Assembly (NCBI GenBank): GCA_019119205.1
Contig: DWXK01000074.1
Location: 1-64,000 of the forward strand
Direction: 5' to 3'
DNA: 64,000 nt
Source: Candidatus Mediterraneibacter intestinavium
GTDB lineage: Bacteria; Bacillota; Clostridia; Lachnospirales; Lachnospiraceae
In this document: piece by piece, positions 35,516 to 45,337 of the stretch
How the letters are laid out: every line of letters begins with the position of its first letter
Numbering within the stretch: position 1 is the first letter of the stretch
Program-made: the position numbers and the translations under genes
Notes under the pieces: generated by a model
Told to the model about the DNA's origin: nothing
Database searches by the model: none
Seen by the model: the letters and a program-made list of their open reading frames with translations, nothing else

Positions 35516-37903
35516 ATGATAAAGGATAGACTTGGAAAAGAACTGCTCTTTTTTGACGGCGGTATGGGGACCCTGCTTCAGGAGAGAGGACTGGGACCGG
35601 GAGAACTTCCCGAGACCTGGAACCTGATCCATCCGGAAGTGATCCGGGAGATACACAGAGCTTATATCGAAGCGGGGAGTGATATCGTCCTTACCAATAC
35701 ATTCGGTGCCAACGCGCTGAAATTCCACGATGACGGCTGCTCATTGGAAGAGATCGTAAAGAGAGGCGTTGAAAATGTAAAAAAGGCTGCCGAGGAAGCC
35801 GGAACAGGGAGACAGATATACACAGCGCTGGATATCGGTCCCACAGGAAAACTCTTAAAGCCCATGGGAGACCTTGATTTTGAGACGGCTTACGATGCAT
35901 TTAAGGAAGCTGCGGTGTGGGGAGAGCAGGCAGGAGCAGATCTGATCCATATTGAGACCATGAGCGACACGTTTGAACTGAAGGCGGCTGTTCTCGCGGC
36001 AAAAGAGAACACATCCCTCCCGGTCTTTGCAACGGCGATCTTTGACGAGAGAGGAAAACTTCTGACAGGAGCAGACGTTCCGGCGGTCGTAGCCCTTCTG
36101 GAGGGACTGCGGGCGGACGCGATTGGCATCAACTGCGGGATGGGACCGGAACAGATGATACCTGTGCTGGAGCAGTTCCTGAAGTATTCCTCACTTCCCA
36201 TCATCGTAAAACCTAATGCGGGGCTTCCGAAACAGAGAGACGGACAGACATATTATGATGTGGATCCGGATCAGTTTGCACAGCTTATGAAAAAGATCAC
36301 AGAGATGGGGGCATCGGTGATCGGAGGATGCTGCGGCACGACGCCTGCCCATATCCGGAGACTGAAAGAACTGTGCAGTGACGTTCCAGTGATCCCCGTG
36401 CAGGAGAAAGCGTTTACGGTTGTCTCGTCCTACGGACAGAGTGTCTTTCTCGGGAACGGCTCGAAGATCATCGGAGAGCGGATCAATCCGACCGGGAAGA
36501 AGCGGTTTAAACAGGCACTCAAAGAGCATGATCTGGATTATATCCTGAGAGAGGGGATCACTCAGCAGGATAATGGTGCCCATATCCTGGACGTCAACGT
36601 AGGGCTTCCGGATATTGACGAACCTGCTCTCATGAAGGAAGTGGTGAAGGAACTCCAGAGTGTGACAAATCTGCCCCTCCAGATCGATACGGTGGATGCG
36701 AAAGCCATGGAGGCGGCACTGCGGATCTATAACGGAAAAGCTATGGTAAACTCTGTGAGCGGAAAAAAGGAGTCAATGGATACCGTCTTTCCTCTGATCC
36801 AAAAATACGGCGGCGTGGTCATCGGACTGACCCTGGATGAGAACGGGATCCCGAATGATGCAGACGGGAGAGTGAAGATCGCAGAGAAGATCATCGCGGA
36901 GGCGGCGAAATACGGGATCAAAAAGAAAGACATTGTGATTGACGCTCTCGCGATGACCATCAGTTCCGAACCGGAAGGGGCAAAGGTTACCCTGGAGACG
37001 CTGAAGAGACTTAGGGATGAGCTTCATATATGTACGGTGCTGGGAGTCTCCAATATCTCTTTCGGCCTCCCCTCCCGCCCGGTGGTCAATTCTGCCTTCT
37101 ATACGATGGCAATGATGAACGGGCTGAGTGCGGGGATCATCAATCCCTCTTCCGAGGAGATGATGAAGGCATGGTATGCCTATCACGCGCTGATGAATCT
37201 GGATGTGAACTGCGAGAATTATATCAAAAAATATTCTGCGGCAGTCTCTGCTCCATCCACAGTTTCCGAGTCCGGAAAGAACGGGATCGGACTTCAGGAA
37301 GCCATCGTGAAAGGGCTGAGGGAAGAGGCAAACAGCGTGACCGCCTCCCTGGCCATAGAGCGGGAGCCGCTGGAGATCATCAACAGCGAGCTGATCCCGG
37401 CATTGAACCAGGTCGGGGATGGTTTTGAGAAGGGGACGGTATTCCTTCCTCAGCTGCTCATGAGTGCAGAGGCTGCAAAGAGCGCTTTCGCGGTACTTAA
37501 AAGCAGGATGGATCAGAGCGGTGAAGTGCAGGAGAAGAAGGGGACGATCGTTCTTGCAACGGTAAAGGGGGATATCCATGATATCGGGAAAAATATCGTG
37601 AAAGTTCTGCTTGAAAACTACAGTTTTGATGTGATAGACCTTGGGAAGGACGTCCCTCCGGAACTGATCGTCGATACGGTCCTGGAAAAAGATATCCGTC
37701 TTGTGGGCTTAAGCGCTCTGATGACGACCACCGTGGTGAGTATGGAGGAGACCATAAAACAGCTGCGGGAAAAAGCACCCGGTTGTCGGGTGATGGTTGG
37801 CGGAGCCGTGCTCAATCAGGACTATGCGGACATGATCGGAGCGGATTTCTACGGGAAGGATGCCATGCAGTCCGTACACTATGCACAGGAAGTATTTCAG
37901 TGA
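35516..37903 (+). CDS. metH: Cobalamin-dependent methionine synthase, short form without activation domain
   Basis: A 795-residue protein that transfers methyl from methyl-THF through cobalamin to homocysteine. Residues 1-290 are the homocysteine/Zn domain (FFDGGMGTLLQ; zinc cysteines in GINCGMGP and GGCCGTTP). About 310-570 is the pterin-binding domain (GERINPTGKKRFKQAL). About 590-795 is the cap and B12-binding domain with Asp686, His688 and Gly691 in DIHDIGKNIV. The C-terminal AdoMet reactivation domain of E. coli MetH is absent; the preceding gene supplies it. ATG 35516 follows AAAGGAAAGG. Confidence 0.96.
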   Translation: MIKDRLGKELLFFDGGMGTLLQERGLGPGELPETWNLIHPEVIREIHRAYIEAGSDIVLTNTFGANALKFHDDGCSLEEIVKRGVENVKKAAEEAGTGRQIYTALDIGPTGKLLKPMGDLDFETAYDAFKEAAVWGEQAGADLIHIETMSDTFELKAAVLAAKENTSLPVFATAIFDERGKLLTGADVPAVVALLEGLRADAIGINCGMGPEQMIPVLEQFLKYSSLPIIVKPNAGLPKQRDGQTYYDVDPDQFAQLMKKITEMGASVIGGCCGTTPAHIRRLKELCSDVPVIPVQEKAFTVVSSYGQSVFLGNGSKIIGERINPTGKKRFKQALKEHDLDYILREGITQQDNGAHILDVNVGLPDIDEPALMKEVVKELQSVTNLPLQIDTVDAKAMEAALRIYNGKAMVNSVSGKKESMDTVFPLIQKYGGVVIGLTLDENGIPNDADGRVKIAEKIIAEAAKYGIKKKDIVIDALAMTISSEPEGAKVTLETLKRLRDELHICTVLGVSNISFGLPSRPVVNSAFYTMAMMNGLSAGIINPSSEEMMKAWYAYHALMNLDVNCENYIKKYSAAVSAPSTVSESGKNGIGLQEAIVKGLREEANSVTASLAIEREPLEIINSELIPALNQVGDGFEKGTVFLPQLLMSAEAAKSAFAVLKSRMDQSGEVQEKKGTIVLATVKGDIHDIGKNIVKVLLENYSFDVIDLGKDVPPELIVDTVLEKDIRLVGLSALMTTTVVSMEETIKQLREKAPGCRVMVGGAVLNQDYADMIGADFYGKDAMQSVHYAQEVFQ

Positions 37904-37970
37904 TCCAAGGTATAAAACTTTGGGGCAACTCTTGAAAATGGAAGATGATAAGAAAGACGGACAATAATTC

Positions 37971-38489
37971 ATGAAAAAACTGACAGCAATTATATTGTGT
38001 ATCGCAGCTTCGGTCTGTGTCTGCGGCTGCCTGAGCAGAAGAGAGGGAGTTACGAGAGAATTCCTCTCGGAACAAGATGCGGCGGAAAATATGCTGGAAG
38101 AGATTATCAAGTGTACAGAAGAATGCGATACAGAATCTTTTATGAACTTGTTTTCTGATTTTTCCAGGAACAGCCAGCCGGAACTGAAAGAGCAGATGAG
38201 AGAGATGATGGATTTCTATGAGGGAAAAATGGAAAGCTATCAAGGAACTGCCAGCTCTCATGAGAAAAGTGAATACGGAAGGACTGTTTATAGTGAATTA
38301 AAGGCGCATTATACCGTCATTACAGATAAGGACAATTATGAGATAGCTTTTCAGTATCGAATGATCGATGCAGAAGATCCGGATCGGGAAGGGCTTGTTT
38401 CATTTGAAATTGCAACGGAAGAAGCGTATCAACAGGATGACTTCAAATGGATGTGCGAGGATAATCCGGGGCTATATGTACAGAGATGA
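37971..38489 (+). CDS. Putative lipoprotein (DUF5104-like)
   Basis: A 172-residue predicted lipoprotein: a basic start, a hydrophobic stretch (LTAIILCIAASVCVCGC) and a lipobox VCGC with Cys20 as the lipid attachment site. The rest is polar and acidic, with a mixed alpha/beta NTF2-like look (YSELKAHYTVITDKDNYEIA and a conserved-looking end with DFKWMCEDNPGLYV). It resembles DUF5104-type proteins, but I cannot confirm this without a search. Base use is slightly more AT-rich than its neighbours and the ribosome binding site is weak. Function unknown; the cell surface is the likely location. Confidence 0.7.
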   Translation: MKKLTAIILCIAASVCVCGCLSRREGVTREFLSEQDAAENMLEEIIKCTEECDTESFMNLFSDFSRNSQPELKEQMREMMDFYEGKMESYQGTASSHEKSEYGRTVYSELKAHYTVITDKDNYEIAFQYRMIDAEDPDREGLVSFEIATEEAYQQDDFKWMCEDNPGLYVQR

Positions 38490-38540
38490 TGCACAGCATC
38501 GGAGAAGACATAGCAGACATTCAGAAGGGAGAAATCTACT

Positions 38541-40052
38541 ATGATGAGAGGACTACAGACTACAGTAAAAAATATCAGGAGAAGAGTGTTCACTGAAGTT
38601 GCGAAGCTGGGCTTCAAGGCGGATACAGAGACCCTTCTCGACGATATGGAGGCGATCCCCTATGAGATCGTCAACGACGACACCCAGAAATACCGCGAGA
38701 GCACATACCGCTCCCGCGCCATTGTAAGGGAGAGGCTCCGTCTGGCAATGGGGCTGTCCCTCCGCCCGGAGAATAAGCCGGTCCATCTGACCGCGGGCGT
38801 GGAGGCGAGCAATATTTCTGAGAAATATTATGAGCCGCCGCTGATGCAGGTCATCCCGTCGGCGTGCGAGAGCTGTGAGGAGAATAAATACGAGGTCAGC
38901 AATATGTGCAAAGGCTGCCTCGCACATCCCTGTCAGGAGGTCTGCCCGAAGGGAGCAATCTCCATGGTGGATGGAAAATCCTTCATCGACCAGGAGAAAT
39001 GCATCAAGTGCGGAAAGTGTAAATCCGTCTGTCCATATGATGCGATCGCGAAAAAGGAACGTCCATGCCAGAAAGCATGCGGCGTAAATGCCATCGTGTC
39101 AGACAAGTACGGCCGCGCGTTCATCGACAATGACAAGTGCGTATCCTGTGGAATGTGTATGGTGAACTGTCCGTTCGGCGCGATCTCGGACAAATCCCAG
39201 ATCTTCCAGCTCGCAAGAGCGCTCTCCCAGGGAGAGAAGATCATCGCGGAGATCGCTCCTGCCTTTGTCGGCCAGTTCGGTCCGAACATCACACCGAGGA
39301 ACATCAAGGCGGCTCTCGGAGAGCTTGGCTTCTCAGAGGTATACGAGGTAGCACTGGGAGCAGACATCGGCGCTATCGCGGAGGCGCATCACTATGTGGA
39401 CAAGGTCGTGACCGGCGAGCTGCCGTTCCTTCTCACATCCTGCTGTCCGTCCTGGGCGGTGATGGCGAAGAAGTTCTTCCCGGATGTGATCGATGAGATC
39501 TCACAGGAGCTGACCCCGATGGTTGCAACGGCGCGGACGATCAAGAAAGAGCATCCGGATGCGAAGGTCGTCTTTATCGGGCCGTGCGCGTCCAAGAAAC
39601 TGGAGGCATCCAGGCGTAGTGTCCGAAGCGATGTAGACTTCGTCGTGACGTTTGAGGAGATGCAGGCGATGTTCGACGCCAAGGGAATCGACCTGAGCAG
39701 ATATGAGGCAGAGTCCTCCTTCCATGACGCGACCGGAGCGGGACGAGGATACGGATGTGCGGGCGGTGTCGCAGAGGCGATCGAGAAATGTATCAACGAG
39801 TATTACCCGGATGTCCAGGTCAATGTGGAGCATGCAGAGGGACTGACGGAGTGCCGCAAGATCCTGACGCTGGCAAAAGCAGGCAAGCTGAACGGCTGTC
39901 TGATCGAGGGTATGGGATGCCCGGGTGGCTGCATCGCAGGAGCCGGTACCAACATTCCTGTGGCAGTGGCAAAGAAGAGCCTTGCAAAATATGTGCAGAA
40001 CTCGTCCTGCGCGATCCCGCCCAAGGAAGTAGCGGAGATCGAGCTGGATTAG
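38541..40052 (+). CDS. [FeFe]-hydrogenase-like protein with N-terminal ferredoxin domains
   Basis: A 503-residue iron-sulfur protein. The first half has an unusual Cys-rich segment (CESCEENKYEVSNMCKGCLA, then CQEVCPKGAI) and two ferredoxin-type clusters (CIKCGKCKSVCPYDAI and CVSCGMCMVNCPFGAI). The second half is the H-cluster domain: L1 TSCCPSW at 299-305, L2 GPCASKK with Cys349, and L3 EGMGCPGGCIAGAG at 456-469, which keeps the ligand cysteines. The motifs differ from the group A forms (TSCCPGW, MPCxxK, GGG ending), so it may belong to another [FeFe] group. It probably couples ferredoxin to H2; a sensory or other role is possible. Confidence 0.88.
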   Translation: MMRGLQTTVKNIRRRVFTEVAKLGFKADTETLLDDMEAIPYEIVNDDTQKYRESTYRSRAIVRERLRLAMGLSLRPENKPVHLTAGVEASNISEKYYEPPLMQVIPSACESCEENKYEVSNMCKGCLAHPCQEVCPKGAISMVDGKSFIDQEKCIKCGKCKSVCPYDAIAKKERPCQKACGVNAIVSDKYGRAFIDNDKCVSCGMCMVNCPFGAISDKSQIFQLARALSQGEKIIAEIAPAFVGQFGPNITPRNIKAALGELGFSEVYEVALGADIGAIAEAHHYVDKVVTGELPFLLTSCCPSWAVMAKKFFPDVIDEISQELTPMVATARTIKKEHPDAKVVFIGPCASKKLEASRRSVRSDVDFVVTFEEMQAMFDAKGIDLSRYEAESSFHDATGAGRGYGCAGGVAEAIEKCINEYYPDVQVNVEHAEGLTECRKILTLAKAGKLNGCLIEGMGCPGGCIAGAGTNIPVAVAKKSLAKYVQNSSCAIPPKEVAEIELD

Positions 40053-40097
40053 GCGGAGAAAATGTCATATCAGACGGCAAAGATTTTGAAGAACAGG

Positions 40098-40128
40098 AGC
40101 GGGCAGCTTTGGGGAAGCTGCCCGCTTT
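40098..40128 (+). terminator. Terminator after the hydrogenase-like gene
   Basis: AGCGGGCAGCTT (40098-40109) and AAGCTGCCCGCT (40115-40126) form a perfect 12-bp stem with a 5-base loop; the T-run is short. Confidence 0.82.
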
Positions 40129-40154
40129 ACAAATTTATGTGCCTGTGGTATATT
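40126..40154 (+). promoter_or_regulatory. Sigma-A promoter for alaS
   Basis: TTTACA at 40126-40131 and TATATT at 40149-40154 are 17 bases apart. The -35 starts within the terminator end. The leader to alaS is only about 30 bases, and no T-box is present. Confidence 0.65.
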
Positions 40155-40192
40155 ATAGATTGGCTTTTTGGAGCAAAAGAGGAGGATTAGGT

Positions 40193-42832
40193 ATGCAGCC
40201 ATACGGAGTAAACCAGTTAAGGAAAATGTTTTTGGAATTCTTCGAGAGCAAGGGACATCTGGCTCTCAAGAGTTTTTCTTTGGTGCCGCACAATGATAAG
40301 AGCCTTCTGCTCATCAACTCAGGGATGGCACCCCTGAAACCATACTTTACAGGGCAGGAGATCCCGCCCAGGAAACGAGTGACCACATGTCAGAAATGTA
40401 TCAGAACGGGAGATATCGAGAACGTCGGAAAGACGGCCCGCCACGGTACGTTCTTTGAGATGCTGGGAAACTTCTCTTTCGGCGATTATTTCAAAGAGGA
40501 AGCGATCCAGTGGACGTGGGAGTTCCTGACCGATGTGGTCGGGCTTGATCCGGAGCGTCTCTATCCGTCTGTGTATGTGGATGATGACGAGGCATTTGAG
40601 ATCTGGAACAAGAAAATGGGGATCCCGGCTGAGAGGATCTTTAAGTTCGGAAAAGAAGACAACTTCTGGGAGCACGGTTCCGGTCCATGCGGTCCCTGCT
40701 CTGAAGTATATTATGACAGAGGCGAAAAATACGGATGCGGCAAGCCGGACTGTACAGTAGGCTGTGACTGTGACCGTTATATGGAGATCTGGAACGACGT
40801 CTTCACGCAGTTTGACAATGACGGAAACGGCAATTACAGTGAACTGGAACAGAAGAACATCGATACAGGAATGGGACTGGAGCGTCTTGCCTCCGTGGTC
40901 CAGGATGTGGATTCTATCTTCGATGTGGATACGATCAAGGCGCTGCGCGACCATGTGTGCCGTCTCGCGGACAAAGAGTACGGGAAAGAATACAATGATG
41001 ATGTTTCCATCCGTGTGATCACGGACCACATCCGTTCCGTCACCTTTATGATCTCCGACGGGATCATGCCTTCCAACGAAGGCCGGGGCTATGTGCTCCG
41101 CCGTCTCCTGAGAAGAGCGTGCCGTCACGGAAGGCTCCTCGGCATCCACAAAGGGTTCCTGCCGGAGCTGGCGCAGACAGTGATCGAAGGGTCCAAGGAC
41201 GGATATCCGGAACTGGAGGAGAAGAAAGAGTTCATCCTCAAAGTCATCACGAAAGAGGAGGAACAGTTCAATAAGACGATCGACCAGGGGCTTGGCATCC
41301 TCTCCGAGCTGATCGAAAAACTGGAAGCAGAAGGGAAAAAGACGCTTGCGGGCGAGGATGCGTTCCGTCTGTACGACACCTATGGATTCCCGCTTGATCT
41401 GACAAAGGAGATCCTTGAAGAGAAAGAGATCGGCGTGGATGAGGAAGGCTTCCAGGAATGTATGGAAGTACAGAGAAAGAAGGCGCGCGATGCCCGTGAA
41501 GTGACTAACTATATGGGCGCTGACGTGACCGTATACGAGTCCATCGATCCGTCTGTGACAAGTACATTTGTGGGGTATGACAATCTCACTTACGAGTCAG
41601 ATGTTACGGTGCTGACTACAGAGACAGAACTGGCAGATGCTCTGTCTGATGGCGAGAAGGGAACGATCTTTGTAAATGAAACACCGTTCTATGCGACCAG
41701 CGGCGGTCAGGAAGCGGATACCGGATACATCCGCACAGCAGACGGCGAGTTCCGCGTGGAAGATACTGTCAAACTTCTCGGCGGAAAGATCGGACATATC
41801 GGAGTTGTGACGAAAGGGATGATCAAGACCGGGGACAGAGTCACCCTGGAAGTGGACGCAAAGAAGCGCGCTCTCTCTGCGAGAAACCACAGTGCTACAC
41901 ATCTTCTTCAGAAAGCACTCCGCACAGTGCTCGGAACCCATGTAGAGCAGGCCGGATCCAGCGTGAATGAGGACAGGCTCCGCTTCGACTTTACCCATTT
42001 TTCTGCCATGACGCCTGAGGAACTGCAGAAAGTCGAGGATATGGTCAACGAGAAGATCCGGGAGGCACTTCCGGTCGTTGTAAAGAACATGCCCATCGAA
42101 GAGGCAAAAAAGACGGGGGCACAGGCTCTGTTCGGCGAGAAATACGGAGATATCGTCCGCGTGGTCAATATGAGTGATTTTTCGATCGAATTCTGCGGCG
42201 GGACCCATGTGAGCAATACGTCTGAGATCATGGCGTTCAAGATCATCTCAGAGACCGGTGTTGCAGCCGGTGTGCGCAGGATCGAGGCGCTTACCTCAGA
42301 AGGGCTTATGAAATATTATAACAGTCTGGAAGAGAAACTGAAAAATGCAGCCCATCTTCTGAAAGCTACGCCGGATAATCTGGCGGACAAGATCACTCAC
42401 ATGATGAGCGAGAACAAAGCGCTTCACAGTGAAGTAGAAAGCTTAAAGAGCAGGATGGCCCAGGATGCTGTGGGCGATGTGATGGACCAGGTGAAGGAAG
42501 TCAAAAGCGTGAAACTTCTGGCGGCAGAGGTCGACGGTGTGGATATGAACGGCTTAAGAGACCTGGGAGACCAGCTGAAAGATAAGCTGGGCGACGGAGT
42601 CGTAGTGCTGGCATCTGCAAACGACGGAAAAGTCAGCCTGATGGCAACTGCAACAGACGGTGCCATGAAGATGGGAGCCCATGCGGGCAATCTTGTAAAA
42701 GGCATTGCAGGATGTGTCGGCGGTGGCGGCGGTGGACGCCCGAATATGGCGCAGGCCGGCGGAAAGAATCCGGCAGGCATCAAAGATGCTCTTGCGAAGG
42801 CGGAAGAAGTGCTGGAAGGCCAGATCAAATAG
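40193..42832 (+). CDS. alaS: Alanyl-tRNA synthetase
   Basis: An 879-residue class II synthetase. The aminoacylation domain starts with MQPYGVNQLRKMFLEFFESK and includes RHGTFFEMLGNFSFGDY. The editing domain has the zinc motif HSATHLL and CGGTHV, and the C-terminal DHHA1-like C-Ala domain ends with a glycine-rich GGGGGGRPNMAQAGG. ATG 40193 follows AGAGGAGG; although the frame is open far upstream, that part overlaps the hydrogenase gene and is not real. It has its own promoter. Confidence 0.98.
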   Translation: MQPYGVNQLRKMFLEFFESKGHLALKSFSLVPHNDKSLLLINSGMAPLKPYFTGQEIPPRKRVTTCQKCIRTGDIENVGKTARHGTFFEMLGNFSFGDYFKEEAIQWTWEFLTDVVGLDPERLYPSVYVDDDEAFEIWNKKMGIPAERIFKFGKEDNFWEHGSGPCGPCSEVYYDRGEKYGCGKPDCTVGCDCDRYMEIWNDVFTQFDNDGNGNYSELEQKNIDTGMGLERLASVVQDVDSIFDVDTIKALRDHVCRLADKEYGKEYNDDVSIRVITDHIRSVTFMISDGIMPSNEGRGYVLRRLLRRACRHGRLLGIHKGFLPELAQTVIEGSKDGYPELEEKKEFILKVITKEEEQFNKTIDQGLGILSELIEKLEAEGKKTLAGEDAFRLYDTYGFPLDLTKEILEEKEIGVDEEGFQECMEVQRKKARDAREVTNYMGADVTVYESIDPSVTSTFVGYDNLTYESDVTVLTTETELADALSDGEKGTIFVNETPFYATSGGQEADTGYIRTADGEFRVEDTVKLLGGKIGHIGVVTKGMIKTGDRVTLEVDAKKRALSARNHSATHLLQKALRTVLGTHVEQAGSSVNEDRLRFDFTHFSAMTPEELQKVEDMVNEKIREALPVVVKNMPIEEAKKTGAQALFGEKYGDIVRVVNMSDFSIEFCGGTHVSNTSEIMAFKIISETGVAAGVRRIEALTSEGLMKYYNSLEEKLKNAAHLLKATPDNLADKITHMMSENKALHSEVESLKSRMAQDAVGDVMDQVKEVKSVKLLAAEVDGVDMNGLRDLGDQLKDKLGDGVVVLASANDGKVSLMATATDGAMKMGAHAGNLVKGIAGCVGGGGGGRPNMAQAGGKNPAGIKDALAKAEEVLEGQIK

Positions 42833-42872
42833 AAGGCCGATACAAAAAATCCTCAGATTTCAGGAAAAACTG

Positions 42873-42900
42873 TTGACGGGAAAGAAAAATATGCTATAAT
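42873..42900 (+). promoter_or_regulatory. Sigma-A promoter for rpsU
   Basis: TTGACG at 42873-42878 and TATAAT at 42895-42900 are 16 bases apart, with a TGn extended -10 (TG at 42892-42893). One of the best promoter matches in the window, fitting a ribosomal protein gene. Confidence 0.8.
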
Positions 42901-42979
42901 CATTTGTAGTGCAATAAAAATACCCGAACAGTCGTATGATGCACAATACCAGGCTGGAGGGGAGGTTAGGTGTGAGACT

Positions 42980-43156
42980 ATGTCAAATGTAATCGTTAAA
43001 GAAAACGAGACGTTAGACAGCGCTTTACGCAGATTCAAAAGAAACTGTGCAAAAGCTGGCATTCAGCAGGAGATTCGCAAAAGAGAACACTACGAGAAGC
43101 CAAGCGTAAGACGTAAGAAAAAATCTGAAGCTGCTAGAAAACGTAAGTATAATTAA
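42980..43156 (+). CDS. rpsU: 30S ribosomal protein S21
   Basis: A 58-residue, very basic protein: it starts [19 protein letters not shown] and ends [13 protein letters not shown], the typical S21 composition. It has a strong promoter of its own and a GGAGGGGAGG-rich region upstream of the ATG, with somewhat long spacing. S21 is among the last proteins to join the 30S subunit and helps base pairing between mRNA and the 16S 3' end. It stands alone between alaS and gdhA, with a terminator at 43173. Confidence 0.97.
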   Translation: MSNVIVKENETLDSALRRFKRNCAKAGIQQEIRKREHYEKPSVRRKKKSEAARKRKYN

Positions 43157-43172
43157 TATGTGCACTTAAAAA

Positions 43173-43219
43173 GGATATCGGTAAAGGGCAGACAGCCCGG
43201 ATCCGGTATCTTTTTCTTT
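43173..43219 (+). terminator. Terminator after rpsU
   Basis: GATATCGG (43174-43181) pairs with CCGGTATC (43203-43210, one G-U), with an inner GGGC/GCCC stem, followed by TTTTTCTTT. Confidence 0.85.
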
Positions 43220-43428
43220 ATGATATCGTATGTCTGTCTTCCAACCGGGGAGAGATGGAGCTGCCGGCTGTCCTAAAGTAGTGAAAAGACCGGGGCTCCA
43301 TGCAGACGGAGATGTCTGACAAGAAGAGCTGGCTTTAGTGAGATCATGGAGAATTGAAACAAAAGAGAAGATTTCCTGCAAATTTATCAAGATAAAGTGA
43401 TAAAACTGTAAAAGGATGAAAGTTTTGA
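43220..43428 (+). other. Intergenic segment between rpsU and the gdhA promoter, with inverted repeats
   Basis: About 210 bases without a convincing gene. ATGGAGC (43255-43261) pairs with GCTCCAT (43295-43301). Just inside, CCGG occurs on both arms, and GTCTG/CAGAC can pair outside. This could be a folded RNA or a decayed region. It does not match a riboswitch family I can recognise, and no promoter is evident before it. Confidence 0.35.
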
Positions 43429-43457
43429 TTGACATTCATGCATTTTGCCAGTAAAAT
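43429..43457 (+). promoter_or_regulatory. Sigma-A promoter upstream of gdhA
   Basis: A perfect TTGACA at 43429-43434 and TAAAAT at 43452-43457 are 17 bases apart. The start would be near 43464, about 110 bases before gdhA, with a terminator in between. Confidence 0.8.
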
Positions 43458-43480
43458 AGACGGGTAGACAACGGTGTCTG

Positions 43481-43511
43481 AAAGCGGGCGGCTTGTCTGT
43501 CCGCTTTTTTT
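43481..43511 (+). terminator. Terminator or attenuator in the gdhA leader
   Basis: AAAGCGGGC (43481-43489) pairs with GTCCGCTTT (43499-43507, one G-U), followed by seven T. It lies between the gdhA promoter and gene. AGACAA (43466-43471) could alternatively pair with TTGTCT (43493-43498) in its loop. Confidence 0.75.
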
Positions 43512-43556
43512 GTGGAAAATCCGCGGATCTTCTGCAAAAGAGACACTACTTTATAA

Positions 43557-44909
<1,353 letters not shown>

Positions 44910-44925
44910 GATCATCTGTGGATAC

Positions 44926-44963
44926 AGGACTGCTGCATGAAAGCGGCAGTCCTATTTTGTTCT
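44926..44963 (+). terminator. Terminator after gdhA
   Basis: AGGACTGC (44926-44933) pairs with GCAGTCCT (44946-44953), with extra inner pairing, followed by ATTTTGTTCT. Confidence 0.85.
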
Positions 44964-44970
44964 AATGACG

Positions 44971-45080
44971 GCGGGACAGTGCCTGAGAGGAACAAGAATG
45001 GATATTTCCCGGATAGTGAATAGAAGATGTGATCTGGGAAATACTGTCTGTGACGCAATGAGAGGCACCCTGTCAACGGT
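44971..45080 (+). other. Unassigned folded segment downstream of gdhA
   Basis: An outer stem GACAGTGCCT against AGGCACCCTGTC (two bulged bases) encloses an inner stem ATTTCCCGGAT (about 45004-45014) against ATCTGGGAAAT (about 45032-45042, one G-U) with a 17-base loop. The nested design suggests a structured RNA or an inverted-repeat remnant. No known family is recognised and no promoter or terminator of its own is clear. Confidence 0.4.
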
Positions 45081-45138
45081 TCGGCTTTCACCTTATGGCT
45101 GGACTGATACTCCATAAGTTAAAATTGTGTGAAAATTG

Positions 45139-45167
45139 TTGACAGATTTAGGAAAATCATTTATATT
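45139..45167 (+). promoter_or_regulatory. Sigma-A promoter for the riboswitch-controlled P-type ATPase
   Basis: A perfect TTGACA at 45139-45144 and TATATT at 45162-45167 are 17 bases apart. The start would be close to 45174, immediately before the riboswitch aptamer. Confidence 0.82.
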
Positions 45168-45175
45168 TGTTTTTG

Positions 45176-45309
45176 GTAAAAGGGAGTAACTGGCACCTGT
45201 TCAAGGTGTTTGCGATGTCGTCAGTACGATGGACGATCCATCCGTATCGCGATTAAACGGTGAGACTTTTATTGCATAATAAAAGAGTGCAATAAATGTC
45301 TCTTTTTTA
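45176..45309 (+). promoter_or_regulatory. yybP-ykoY manganese riboswitch with terminator expression platform
   Basis: The 5' AAAAGGGAGTA, the internal GTCGTCAGTACGATGG and the 3' GGTGAGACTTTT match the conserved positions of the yybP-ykoY aptamer, a Mn2+ sensor; AAAAG (45178-45182) pairs with CTTTT (45266-45270) as P1. The 3' strand GAGACTTTTATTGCA (45262-45276) can instead pair with TGCAATAAATGTCTC (45288-45302, one mismatch), followed by six T: an intrinsic terminator exclusive with P1. Metal binding should therefore switch the downstream ATPase on. Confidence 0.9.
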
Positions 45310-45337
45310 TTGCACTGAAAAAACGGAGGTCAGAGAA

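Noticed and set aside
39755..40192. Open frame extending alaS upstream by about 146 codons.
   Set aside because: It overlaps the hydrogenase gene in another frame. AlaRS proteins start at MQPYGVNQLR, where AGGAGG and a separate promoter are found.
43551..43556. A TATAAT just before the gdhA start.
   Set aside because: Its start point would fall on the ribosome binding site and there is no matching -35 hexamer. The TTGACA promoter at 43429 is far better.
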